The position numbers and the translations under genes were made by a program. Under the pieces are notes generated by a model, which made no database searches, was not told the DNA's origin, and worked only from the letters and a program-made list of their open reading frames with translations. DNA of 64,000 nucleotides, from contig JADJKB010000005.1 in the NCBI GenBank assembly GCA_016706225.1, positions 744,001 through 808,000 of the forward strand, in the 5' to 3' direction. Below are positions 23,210 to 31,072 of this stretch, piece after piece (within the stretch, counting starts at the first letter, position 1; the number at the start of each line of letters is the position of its first letter). This stretch comes from Myxococcales bacterium. Lineage in GTDB: Bacteria; Myxococcota_A; Polyangia; Polyangiales; Polyangiaceae.

Positions 23210-24529
23210 ATGGCCGACGTCACCGAAACCCGCCAGGGACCTGGAGAGCTCGCAGGCTCGAGGCCCATCACCGGTGTCGTGATCCTGTTCTGCGAGGAGC
23301 GCGAGCTCGCTTCGCCTCGCTCCCTCGCCGTCACGTCGCGGTGCCGCCTGGGTCGTGATCCGCAGGTTGCCCTTCAGCTGGAAGACTCGCAGGTTTCGCG
23401 GGAGCACGCCGAGCTCGCGCCGGCAGCCGGGGGTGTCCACGTCAGCGATCTCGGCAGTCGCAACGGGACCTATGTCGACGAAGAGCGGGTCGGTGAGGCC
23501 GGGGCGTTCGCACGGGTGGGCTCGTGCATCCGCTGCGGGAAGACCTTGCTCACGGTCGTGGAGGACGTGGAGCTCTTCCGCAAGAACCCACAGTCCACGC
23601 TGCCTCCGCTCGTGGGCAGCGCGCGCATCGCAGAGGTGAAGCGCCTGGTCGGGACGGTCGGCCCGTTCGCGCATCCGGTGCTCGTGCTCGGCGAGACCGG
23701 CACCGGCAAGGAGCGCGTCGCCGAGGCGGTGCATGCGGCAAGCGGGCGAACCGGCCCCTTCGTTCCCGTGAACTCCAGCGCCATTCCCAGCGAGCTCGTG
23801 GAGTCGGAGCTCTTCGGCCACGCTCGCGGTGCGTTCTCTGGCTCACACCAGGCGCGCACAGGCCTGTTCCGTTCGGCGGACGGGGGCACGTTGTTCCTGG
23901 ATGAGATCGCCGACCTGCCGCTGACCGCGCAGGCCAAACTCCTGAGAGCGATCGAGACGGGTGAGATCCGGAGTGTCGGCGACGATCGCGTGGGCACCGT
24001 GGATGTTCGAGTCGTGTCGGCCACGAATGCCGACCTCGATGCTCTCGCGCAAAGTGGCCGCTTTCGCAGCGACCTGCTGCACCGCATCTCGATGTGGCGC
24101 GTCACGCTGCCCCCACTCAGGGAGCGGGTCGAGGATGTGCCCTTGCTCGCGGCACATTTCCGACCGCCCGACTCCCCTGGATTCTCGGTGGAGGCGATGG
24201 CGCGGCTGGTCCTCTGGCGCTGGCCTGGCAACGTGCGCGAGCTTCGCTCCGCCGTGTTCACGGCAGCAGCGCGCGCTGCTGCGGACCGGGCGGAGCAGAT
24301 CCTGGTGGGGCACCTGCCGCCGGAGATTGCCCGCGGCGGAGGGCAGCGGAGCGCGCCCCCTGCCGCGCTGGACGAGGAGGCCGTCTTTCGCACACGGGTC
24401 GAGACGGCGCTCTCGCTCAGGGCCGGCAACGTCGCGCAGGTGGCGCGCGATCTCGGCTGCAGCCGCCCGTGGTTGTATCAGGAGCTCAAACGCCTGGGCA
24501 TCGACGTCAACGCCCATCGCAAACGATGA
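23210..24529 (+). CDS. FHA-AAA+ sigma-54-type transcriptional activator
   Basis: A 439-residue regulator. An N-terminal FHA domain (~25-115: CRLGRDPQVALQLEDSQVSR, EHAEL, GSRNGTYVDEE) senses phosphothreonine. The sigma-54 activator AAA+ domain (~135-355) has Walker A GETGTGKERVAEAV, NSSAIPSELVESELFGH, Walker B GGTLFLDEIADLPL, SATNADLDALAQSGRFRSDL and WPGNVRELRSAV. A C-terminal Fis-type helix-turn-helix (GNVAQVARDLGCSRPWLYQE) binds DNA. The loop that touches sigma-54, normally GAFTGA, reads GAFSGS; Thr-to-Ser is conservative but Ala-to-Ser is unusual, so sigma-54 use is less sure. Its stop overlaps the ATG of the next lipoprotein (ATGA). The kinase at 25474-26976 is a plausible source of the signal it reads. 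Confidence 0.9.
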   Translation: MADVTETRQGPGELAGSRPITGVVILFCEERELASPRSLAVTSRCRLGRDPQVALQLEDSQVSREHAELAPAAGGVHVSDLGSRNGTYVDEERVGEAGAFARVGSCIRCGKTLLTVVEDVELFRKNPQSTLPPLVGSARIAEVKRLVGTVGPFAHPVLVLGETGTGKERVAEAVHAASGRTGPFVPVNSSAIPSELVESELFGHARGAFSGSHQARTGLFRSADGGTLFLDEIADLPLTAQAKLLRAIETGEIRSVGDDRVGTVDVRVVSATNADLDALAQSGRFRSDLLHRISMWRVTLPPLRERVEDVPLLAAHFRPPDSPGFSVEAMARLVLWRWPGNVRELRSAVFTAAARAAADRAEQILVGHLPPEIARGGGQRSAPPAALDEEAVFRTRVETALSLRAGNVAQVARDLGCSRPWLYQELKRLGIDVNAHRKR

Positions 24530-25473
24530 CCCACCGCCGTCTCCGCGTTCTCCTCGCACTTGGGGTTTCCAGCACACTCGCGGCGTGCACGCTCGTGTTT
24601 TCCCTCGATGACTACGCGGCGCCGACGCTCGCCGTTTGCTCGAGCTGCGCTGCCAATCGCTGTCAGTGCGCGCCGAACGCGCCGACGGGCTTCGACTACG
24701 CACGCCTGCGCGTGCCGGCGAAGACCGAGGACGTGTGCCCGAGCGGCACCGTCGCCGGTGTTGCCATGGGCCAGGGGGTGGAGGATGACGGCTGCGAGTG
24801 CGCGTGCGACAGCCCGGCTGCGGGAGCTGCGTGCAGTTTGGCGATCTTCGCCGGCAAGGGCTGCAAAGGGTCTCCCGTTCAGAGCATCGCGCTCGGCGCC
24901 TGCACCGCGCTCGGCACGAGCGGAGACTCGTCCGCGGCGGTGCTCCCGGCCGCCGGCAAGGCCTGCCCCGTGCATGCAACGCTCCGCCCTCCGGCTTTCA
25001 CCGTGTCGGTGCTCGTGTGTCTCGACCCGCTGCCCGGAGACAGCGGCTGCGACGAGCGCACGACCTGCACCGCCGCTCCCGGTCCGCCCTTCGAAGCCAC
25101 CGCCTGCATCATTGCCAAGCCCGGTGCGGCGGTGTCCTGCCCCGACAGCTATTCTCACAAGTACCTCTTTGCGACAGAGTTCGACGATCAGCGCTCCTGC
25201 GACTCGTCGGCGTGTGCCTGCAGTCCGCAAGAGTGCCCGGACACCACCGTGAGCCTTTGCCAGGATCCAGCGTGCCAGGCCAGCTGCGGAGTCTCCGGCC
25301 AGAATTTCCTCAACTGCAAGGACTTCGCCGGGCTCACTCACGGTCAAGTCGTCAGCGACGGAAAGACGGTTGGCAAATGTGAAGCCAGCGGCGAGGCGAC
25401 CAGCTCGGGCAGCGTCGCGACCTCCGGATTGGTGACCGTGTGCTGTCGCAACGCGCTGCCCAAGGGAACGTGA
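24526..25473 (+). CDS. Cys-rich lipoprotein
   Basis: A 315-residue lipoprotein whose ATG overlaps the stop of the FHA-AAA+ regulator (ATGA), implying coupled translation. The signal peptide VLLALGVSSTLAACT has a clear lipobox at about Cys21, followed by LVFSLDDY, a phrase often seen in Polyangiales lipoproteins. More than 25 cysteines are spread along the chain (CSSCAANRCQCAP, CECACDSPAAGAACS, CSPQECPDTTVSLCQDPAC). There is no Gly-rich linker and no recognised domain. Residues near FDYARLRVPAKTEDVCPSG may form a beta domain. It is convergent, end to end, with the kinase gene. Function unknown. Confidence 0.8.
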   Translation: MTHRRLRVLLALGVSSTLAACTLVFSLDDYAAPTLAVCSSCAANRCQCAPNAPTGFDYARLRVPAKTEDVCPSGTVAGVAMGQGVEDDGCECACDSPAAGAACSLAIFAGKGCKGSPVQSIALGACTALGTSGDSSAAVLPAAGKACPVHATLRPPAFTVSVLVCLDPLPGDSGCDERTTCTAAPGPPFEATACIIAKPGAAVSCPDSYSHKYLFATEFDDQRSCDSSACACSPQECPDTTVSLCQDPACQASCGVSGQNFLNCKDFAGLTHGQVVSDGKTVGKCEASGEATSSGSVATSGLVTVCCRNALPKGT

Positions 25474-26976
25474 TCAGAAACACTCCGGCTTCGGCACCTT
25501 CACACGACCGCGGTAGGTGAAGGGCGGCTCACAGGCGCTCTTGCCTTTGAGTCCCGCGGGGCCCTTTGCGCTCGGTTTGGGCGAGCTTTGGGTCGGCGGT
25601 GCCGTCGAAGCGGAACCAGCGACCGATGCCGATTCCGCGGGCACGGGCGGCGCGAACGGCGGCGTGAGCGAGGGCGCAGCGACCGCGAATCCGCCGCCCG
25701 CGGCGGCGGGTAGGCTCGAGCTGCTCGGCCCGGCGGGCGCGTCGCTTCGGGCGCGGGCCGCCAGAACGACGAGCACGATGGCGCAAAACAGCACGGCGCC
25801 GAGCAGCGACCCGGTCAGCGCCAACCACAAGCGGTCCCGCTTCGGAGCTTCCTCGGTGGATGGCCGCATCACCGTCATGTCACTGGTCACGAGCGACGTG
25901 CTCGACCGGGCGTCGTTGTGCTCGGTCGCAGCCGCGGTGGCCTCGCTCACACCAGCCACGGGCGCCGGTTGTGGCTCGGCGAGTGCTTGCTCACCCGCCT
26001 CGATGCGTGCCACCCGCTCGGCGCGCTCCGCGAGCGCCTTGCCCGCCACCCGCTGCACCCAGTCGGCGACTGCTCGTTGCGAGGCTGGGGTCAGCGCATG
26101 CTCGAGCGCCAGCGCGAAGTCCCGCGCCGTCTGGAAACGCAGCGCTGGGTCGCCCGCGATGGCCTTCATCACGACCGCGTCCAGCTCCGCCGGCACCTCG
26201 GGCACCAGCATGCGGACCGACTGTTTTGCGCCGTTCTTCACCAGCTCGAAGATCTGAGCGTCGCCCTCGCCCAGGAACAGCCGCTGCCCCGTCAACAGCT
26301 CCCACGCCACCACGCCCGCGGAGTAGACGTCCGTGCGGCGATCGACGTTCGCACCGCTGAGCTGCTCCGGTGACATGTAGCTCGGCTTGCCCTTGACCTC
26401 CCCGATCCGGGTCGTGGCCAGGCGCTCCGCCGCGTGCGCGATTCCGAAATCGAGCACGCGCGCGAGGCCGTCCTCACCCACCATGACGTTCTGCGGAGAG
26501 ACGTCACGGTGCACGATCGAGAGCGGCCCTCCGGTCTCGCTCTTGGCCTCGTGCGCCGCGTGCAACCCGGTCAGTGCCCCGACCAGGATCGCGCACACGA
26601 CGTCAGCCGGAATGCGGGCCTCGGATTGCCGCCCGGCGCGCCAGAGTGACGAGAGCGACTCGCCGGCCACGTAGTCGAGCACGATGAAGAGCTCCGTGGG
26701 CAACGAGACGACATCGAGGATCGGCACCACGTTGGGGTGCCTCACCCGGGCCGCCAGCCGCGCCTCGTCGAGGAACATCGATACGAACTCCGCTTCGAGC
26801 GCGAGGTGCGGGTGCAGGCGCTTGATGGCGACGATGCGCGAGAAGCCCACCGGACCCACCATCCGGGCCAGGTGTACCTGGGCCATGCCGCCCTGAGCGA
26901 TGGACTCGAACAGCAGGTAGCGCCCGACGCGTTCCGGCCGGGCGGTGGCAGCGGGCAGCGGCGCCGAGCTACTCAC
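25474..26976 (-). CDS. Hanks-type Ser/Thr protein kinase with membrane helix
   Basis: A 500-residue kinase. The kinase domain (~18-300) has the glycine loop SIAQGGMAQVHLARM, invariant Lys52 in VAIKRLH, HRDVSPQNVM (Asp158), DFGIAHA (Asp177), GKPSYMSPEQLSG and DVYSAGVVAWELLTG. The HRDvSPqN form, with Ser where most kinases have Lys, is a known myxobacterial variant. After a spacer comes one membrane helix (LWLALTGSLLGAVLFCAIVL, ~385-405) and a Pro/Ser/Ala-rich outside region. The chain ends CEPPFTYRGRVKVPKPECF, a short Cys-bounded tail seen on many myxobacterial kinases. It probably signals from the envelope to FHA readers such as the regulator at 23210-24529. Start ATG at 26976. Confidence 0.93.
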   Translation of the reverse strand: MSSSAPLPAATARPERVGRYLLFESIAQGGMAQVHLARMVGPVGFSRIVAIKRLHPHLALEAEFVSMFLDEARLAARVRHPNVVPILDVVSLPTELFIVLDYVAGESLSSLWRAGRQSEARIPADVVCAILVGALTGLHAAHEAKSETGGPLSIVHRDVSPQNVMVGEDGLARVLDFGIAHAAERLATTRIGEVKGKPSYMSPEQLSGANVDRRTDVYSAGVVAWELLTGQRLFLGEGDAQIFELVKNGAKQSVRMLVPEVPAELDAVVMKAIAGDPALRFQTARDFALALEHALTPASQRAVADWVQRVAGKALAERAERVARIEAGEQALAEPQPAPVAGVSEATAAATEHNDARSSTSLVTSDMTVMRPSTEEAPKRDRLWLALTGSLLGAVLFCAIVLVVLAARARSDAPAGPSSSSLPAAAGGGFAVAAPSLTPPFAPPVPAESASVAGSASTAPPTQSSPKPSAKGPAGLKGKSACEPPFTYRGRVKVPKPECF

Positions 26977-27208
26977 GCTCGAAGCTCCAACAACACCCGA
27001 GCCAGCCTAGCACTCCTGCCCCAAACCCGGCTCGGGTGTCAGACACCTGTCAGACACCCGAGCTGGCAAGAACAGCGGGAAAACTGCCGGTTCTGCGCTC
27101 CCCGGGGTGTCAGCGCCGACAACGGGGGTTCGGGGCGATGTCGGCGCTTTTCTCGGGGCTTTTTGTTGGAACGGCACCTGCAAGCTCACCTGCCGGAGGT
27201 TCACCGTC

Positions 27209-30200
27209 ATGTTCCGTCTCGCCACTCGACTCGCCGCGCCCATCCGCGTGCTCCTCGGCCTCTGCCTGGTCGTGGTCGCCGCGCTCGCCGGCTGTGCGAT
27301 GCCGCTCGGTGATGGCGAGCACGAGGCCTGCGAGCTCGAGCCGCAGACGCTCTCCTCGGAGCCGGCGGGGCTCGAGGAGGACGTCGGCGTGGCGCAGGAG
27401 GAGCTGTCCTCCCACTCCTGCAAGATGTCCGGCGCCACGGGCTACAGCTCGGGGCATGCCTTCGACATCAAGGTCGTCAGCGTCGACAGCAACAGGGTCG
27501 AATGGAAGACCGCCAACGCCTATCTACGCATGGCCCAGGCGGCAGCCAAGGACGGCGTTCAGATCCGCATCGTCAGCGGATTTCGCAGCATGTCGGAGCA
27601 GCAGTACCTGTACTCCTGTTACAAGAACTGCAGCTGCAACAGCTGCAATCTCGCGGCCACACCGGGCTACAGCAATCACCAGAGTGGTCACGCGCTCGAT
27701 CTGAATACGAGCGCGGGCGGCGTCTACAGCTGGCTCTCGAAGCACGGCGCCAAGTACGGGTTCAAGCGCACGGTTCCCAGCGAAATCTGGCACTGGGAGT
27801 GGTGGGGCGACGACCCCGGTATCGGTCCGTGCAACGGTGGCACCGTCAAGGCAAAGCTCACGAAGCGTTGGAGCAGCGCCAAGCGCCATCGCGGCAAGAA
27901 AGCCAACTACACCGTGTGCGCGGGTGACAGGTTCAAGTTCAGCTTCACCTTCAAGAACAAAGGCACTGCCACTTGGCACGACGTGGACGGCCGCGGTCGG
28001 AAGGTCGGCAGCGACGTGTTCCTGGTCACGGCCAACGGCAAGACGGACAAACTGACCGGCAAGAAGCGCTTCTCGGTCAAGCTCAACAAGAACGCCCACG
28101 TGCACGGTGACCGTAAGGCGAAGGACTGCAGCACCAAGGATGGTTGCCGGCGCACGACCTTCATCAAGGGTGCGATCGAGGCCATGGCGCCGAAGAAGCC
28201 AGGCATCTACCGGTCGCGTTGGCGGTTGCGCGACTACAGCAAAGCTTGGGGCAAACACTCGAAAGGGTTCGGTCCGAAGGCCCAGCTCGCGTTTCAGGTG
28301 GTGAGCTGCGACCAACCCAAGAAGGAGTGCGGTTGCCGAGTCTGGTGCACCGACGGCAAGAGCCAGAAACTGCCGGCCAACATCAGCAGCGCGGCGATGT
28401 GCAAGTCCGTCGCTCAGACCTTCTGCAAGCCGGCGGGCTACCTGGATCACAGCTTCCAGGCGTGCTCAACCGCCGGCACCGGTGGCGGTGGAGGGAAGGG
28501 TGGAGCTTCGGCCACGGATCCGTCGGCGCCGAGCGCGAGCGAAGACCCTGCGGCGGGCACCGAGCCGTCCGCGAGCGAGGAGCCCGCGGTCGAGAGTCCC
28601 GCGGCGAGTCCGGCGGACGATGAGCCCGCTGCCGAGAGCAGCGCGGGCGACGAAGGCGACGAGGACGACGACAACGGTCTGGATTCGAGCGACGACCTCG
28701 ACGATGGCGTGGGCACCGAAGAGGCGGATGACGCGGACTTCGAGGACGACGACTACCCCGGCTACGACGAGACCGAGACGGTTGTGGGAGAAACGTCCGG
28801 GTGCTCGCTGTCCGGCCCGAGCAGCGGAGCACCGCTCAGTCTCGGATTCCTGGCCGTGATCGGCGCGGGGCTCTCTGTTCGCCGACGTCGCTCGCGTGAC
28901 AGGGCTCGCGGCGCCGGCCGCGTCGCTCTCGGACTGCTCGCGCTCCTCGCTCTCCTGTCGTTGCCGCTCTCGGGCTGCGGCGCCGACACCCCGAGCCCCG
29001 CCCGGCGGGCCCAGATCACCGGTGACTCACCGCTGGTGCAGATGTTCCGGGATGCCGAGTCCGAGACCCGTGTGCCGGCGGAAATGCTGGCAACGATGTC
29101 CTGGCTCCAGGCGCGCCTCAGCATGAACCTGGGTGCGGCGGAGTCCGAGGCTCACGGCGCGCCGCGGGAGCACGGCTTGATGGCCATCGGCACGGGCGGG
29201 CTACGAACTCTCGACGAGGTCGCCCGCGCGGCGAAGCTCGACCCGAGCGACGTGGCGACGGATCCGCGGACCAACGTGCGCGCCGCCGCACTCTGGCTCG
29301 CCGCCGAAGCAAAGCGTCAGGGGCTCTCACCAACCACGGACCGCGAGTGGGCGTCGGTGTTGACGGCGTGGGGTGGGGACGACGTGTCGTCCGGTGTGTT
29401 GCGTTTGCTGTCCGTCGGTTGGGAAGGCAGCGACGACGACGGACACGCCGTCTCCGTCAGCGGGAGCGAAGCGGAGCTCGAGAACGCGCGAGCACAGAAC
29501 GGCGTCGGCAGCGTGCAACAGGAGCTCGGCTACCCGGGCGGCAAGTGGAGCCCTGCGGCTTCTGGTAACTACACCAACGCGAGCCGCGGCAAGTCCGACA
29601 TCCGATACGTCGTGATTCACACGACCCAGGGTTCGTACGCGGGCACCATCGGCTGGTTCAAGAATCCGGCTGCGAAGGTGAGCTCTCACTACGTGGTGCG
29701 CTCCCACGACGGCGCCGTGACGCAGATGGTGGATGACCGTGACATCGCCTGGCACGACGGCTGTTTCAACACCAACTCGATCGGCATCGAGCACGAGGGT
29801 TTCGTGAGCGCACCGAGCAAGTGGTACACCGAGGACCTGTACCGGTCGAGCGCGCGGCTCACGGCGTGGCTCTGCGACAAGTACGGCATCCCGAAGGATC
29901 GCAAGCACATCCTCGGCCACAGCGAGACCCCAGACTGCAGCGACCACACCGATCCGGGCTCCGGTTGGAACTGGAGTCAGTACATGAAACTCGTCGAGAC
30001 CGGCGGCAAGCTGGAGACCCTCAAGGCCAAGTCCGTTCGGAAATGGAGCAGCGCGCGCCGCTACCGCGGTAAATCTGCCGACTACGTCGCCTGCGCGGGC
30101 GATGACCTGAAGCTGTCGTTCACCCTGAAGAACGTCGGCAGCGCCGTCTGGCACGACATCGACGGGCGCGGGAAGAAGGTCGGCAGCGACGTGTTCCTGG

Positions 30201-31072
30201 TCACGACCAGCGGCAAGCAGGACGCGCTGACCGGCCACAAGCGCTTCAGCTTGCAGAACAACCTGAACCAACATGTTCACGGCGACCGCAAGGCGAAGAA
30301 CTGCAGCGACGAGAACGGTTGCCGCAAGACGACCTTTGTTGCCGGCGGCATGCACGCCAAGGCGCCCAACAAACCCGGCGTCTACCACTCACGCTGGCGC
30401 CTCCGCGACTACAGCAAGGCGTGGGGGAAGAACTCCAAGGGTTTCGGCCCCAAGCTGGATCTCAGCCTGAAGGTCGTGAGCTGCGATCAACCCAAGGGCA
30501 AGTGCGGTTGCCACGTGTGGTGCAGCGACGGCAAGGATCACCATCTGGCGGCGAGCATAGACAGCGCGGCTGAGTGCAAAGTCGTCGCGGAGAGCTTCTG
30601 CAAGCCGGCGAAGTACCTCGCCCACGGCTTCAAGGCGTGCTCCACCGCAGTCGGCGGCGGGCAGCCAGGGTCCGACCCCGCGGACGAAAACGCGGGCGGT
30701 GCGGGCGGTGCCGGGGGCTCGAGCTCGGAACCCAGCTCCGGCGGCGCGAGCGGCGGCGTGGCCGGCTCCGACACCGGCGCGGCGGGCGCCGGCGGCGACA
30801 GCGCGGAGGGCGGCGAGGCCGAGGACAACGGCTACGACGTCGACGACAGCGAGGACGATCCCGACGTGTTGCCCGTCGAGGACGACGCTGACTTCAGCGA
30901 CGACGGCTTCGAGGGCGACGACGGCGCGATGCCGGAGCCCGGCTCCGACGCCGGGGGCTGCTCGGTTGCTGCGACGGGCCGGGCTCCCGAAGCGCCCTAC
31001 CTCGCGCTCGGTCTCGTGGGCCTCGCGCTCGGTGTTTCCCGCCGGCGGTGCGCTCGGAAAGCAGGGCAGTGA
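27209..31072 (+). CDS. VanY D,D-carboxypeptidase and PGRP-type amidase fused in one frame, each with Ig/Cys module and MYXO-CTERM-like tail
   Basis: A 1287-residue frame; the ATG at 27209 has GGAGG 9 bases upstream. Part one: lipoprotein signal (Cys29), VanY domain (~70-200; NHQSGHALDL with His157/Asp164, SEIWHWEW with Glu192/His195), Ig/Cys module (~215-420), acidic Ser/Asp/Glu linker, tail GCSLSGPSSGAPLSLGFLAV then RRRR (532-564). Part two follows without a stop: a second lipoprotein signal (VALGLLALLALLSLPLSGCG, Cys590), a lysozyme-like helical domain (~605-740), an amidase_2 domain (~795-930; IHTTQGSY His804, GHSETPDC His904, DPG Asp915), a second Ig/Cys module (~943-1145), linker and tail (GGCSVAATG to RRRCARKAGQ). 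VanY trims terminal D-Ala; the amidase cuts MurNAc-L-Ala. No ATG/GTG/TTG stands just before the second signal, so internal initiation is unlikely. The stop overlaps the next start (TGATG). Confidence 0.87.
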   Translation: MFRLATRLAAPIRVLLGLCLVVVAALAGCAMPLGDGEHEACELEPQTLSSEPAGLEEDVGVAQEELSSHSCKMSGATGYSSGHAFDIKVVSVDSNRVEWKTANAYLRMAQAAAKDGVQIRIVSGFRSMSEQQYLYSCYKNCSCNSCNLAATPGYSNHQSGHALDLNTSAGGVYSWLSKHGAKYGFKRTVPSEIWHWEWWGDDPGIGPCNGGTVKAKLTKRWSSAKRHRGKKANYTVCAGDRFKFSFTFKNKGTATWHDVDGRGRKVGSDVFLVTANGKTDKLTGKKRFSVKLNKNAHVHGDRKAKDCSTKDGCRRTTFIKGAIEAMAPKKPGIYRSRWRLRDYSKAWGKHSKGFGPKAQLAFQVVSCDQPKKECGCRVWCTDGKSQKLPANISSAAMCKSVAQTFCKPAGYLDHSFQACSTAGTGGGGGKGGASATDPSAPSASEDPAAGTEPSASEEPAVESPAASPADDEPAAESSAGDEGDEDDDNGLDSSDDLDDGVGTEEADDADFEDDDYPGYDETETVVGETSGCSLSGPSSGAPLSLGFLAVIGAGLSVRRRRSRDRARGAGRVALGLLALLALLSLPLSGCGADTPSPARRAQITGDSPLVQMFRDAESETRVPAEMLATMSWLQARLSMNLGAAESEAHGAPREHGLMAIGTGGLRTLDEVARAAKLDPSDVATDPRTNVRAAALWLAAEAKRQGLSPTTDREWASVLTAWGGDDVSSGVLRLLSVGWEGSDDDGHAVSVSGSEAELENARAQNGVGSVQQELGYPGGKWSPAASGNYTNASRGKSDIRYVVIHTTQGSYAGTIGWFKNPAAKVSSHYVVRSHDGAVTQMVDDRDIAWHDGCFNTNSIGIEHEGFVSAPSKWYTEDLYRSSARLTAWLCDKYGIPKDRKHILGHSETPDCSDHTDPGSGWNWSQYMKLVETGGKLETLKAKSVRKWSSARRYRGKSADYVACAGDDLKLSFTLKNVGSAVWHDIDGRGKKVGSDVFLVTTSGKQDALTGHKRFSLQNNLNQHVHGDRKAKNCSDENGCRKTTFVAGGMHAKAPNKPGVYHSRWRLRDYSKAWGKNSKGFGPKLDLSLKVVSCDQPKGKCGCHVWCSDGKDHHLAASIDSAAECKVVAESFCKPAKYLAHGFKACSTAVGGGQPGSDPADENAGGAGGAGGSSSEPSSGGASGGVAGSDTGAAGAGGDSAEGGEAEDNGYDVDDSEDDPDVLPVEDDADFSDDGFEGDDGAMPEPGSDAGGCSVAATGRAPEAPYLALGLVGLALGVSRRRCARKAGQ

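Noticed and set aside
28896..29126. Separate start (GTG) for the amidase half in the fused VanY-amidase gene
   Set aside because: The GTG at the junction is in another frame and would give an unrelated Ser/Arg/Pro-rich product.
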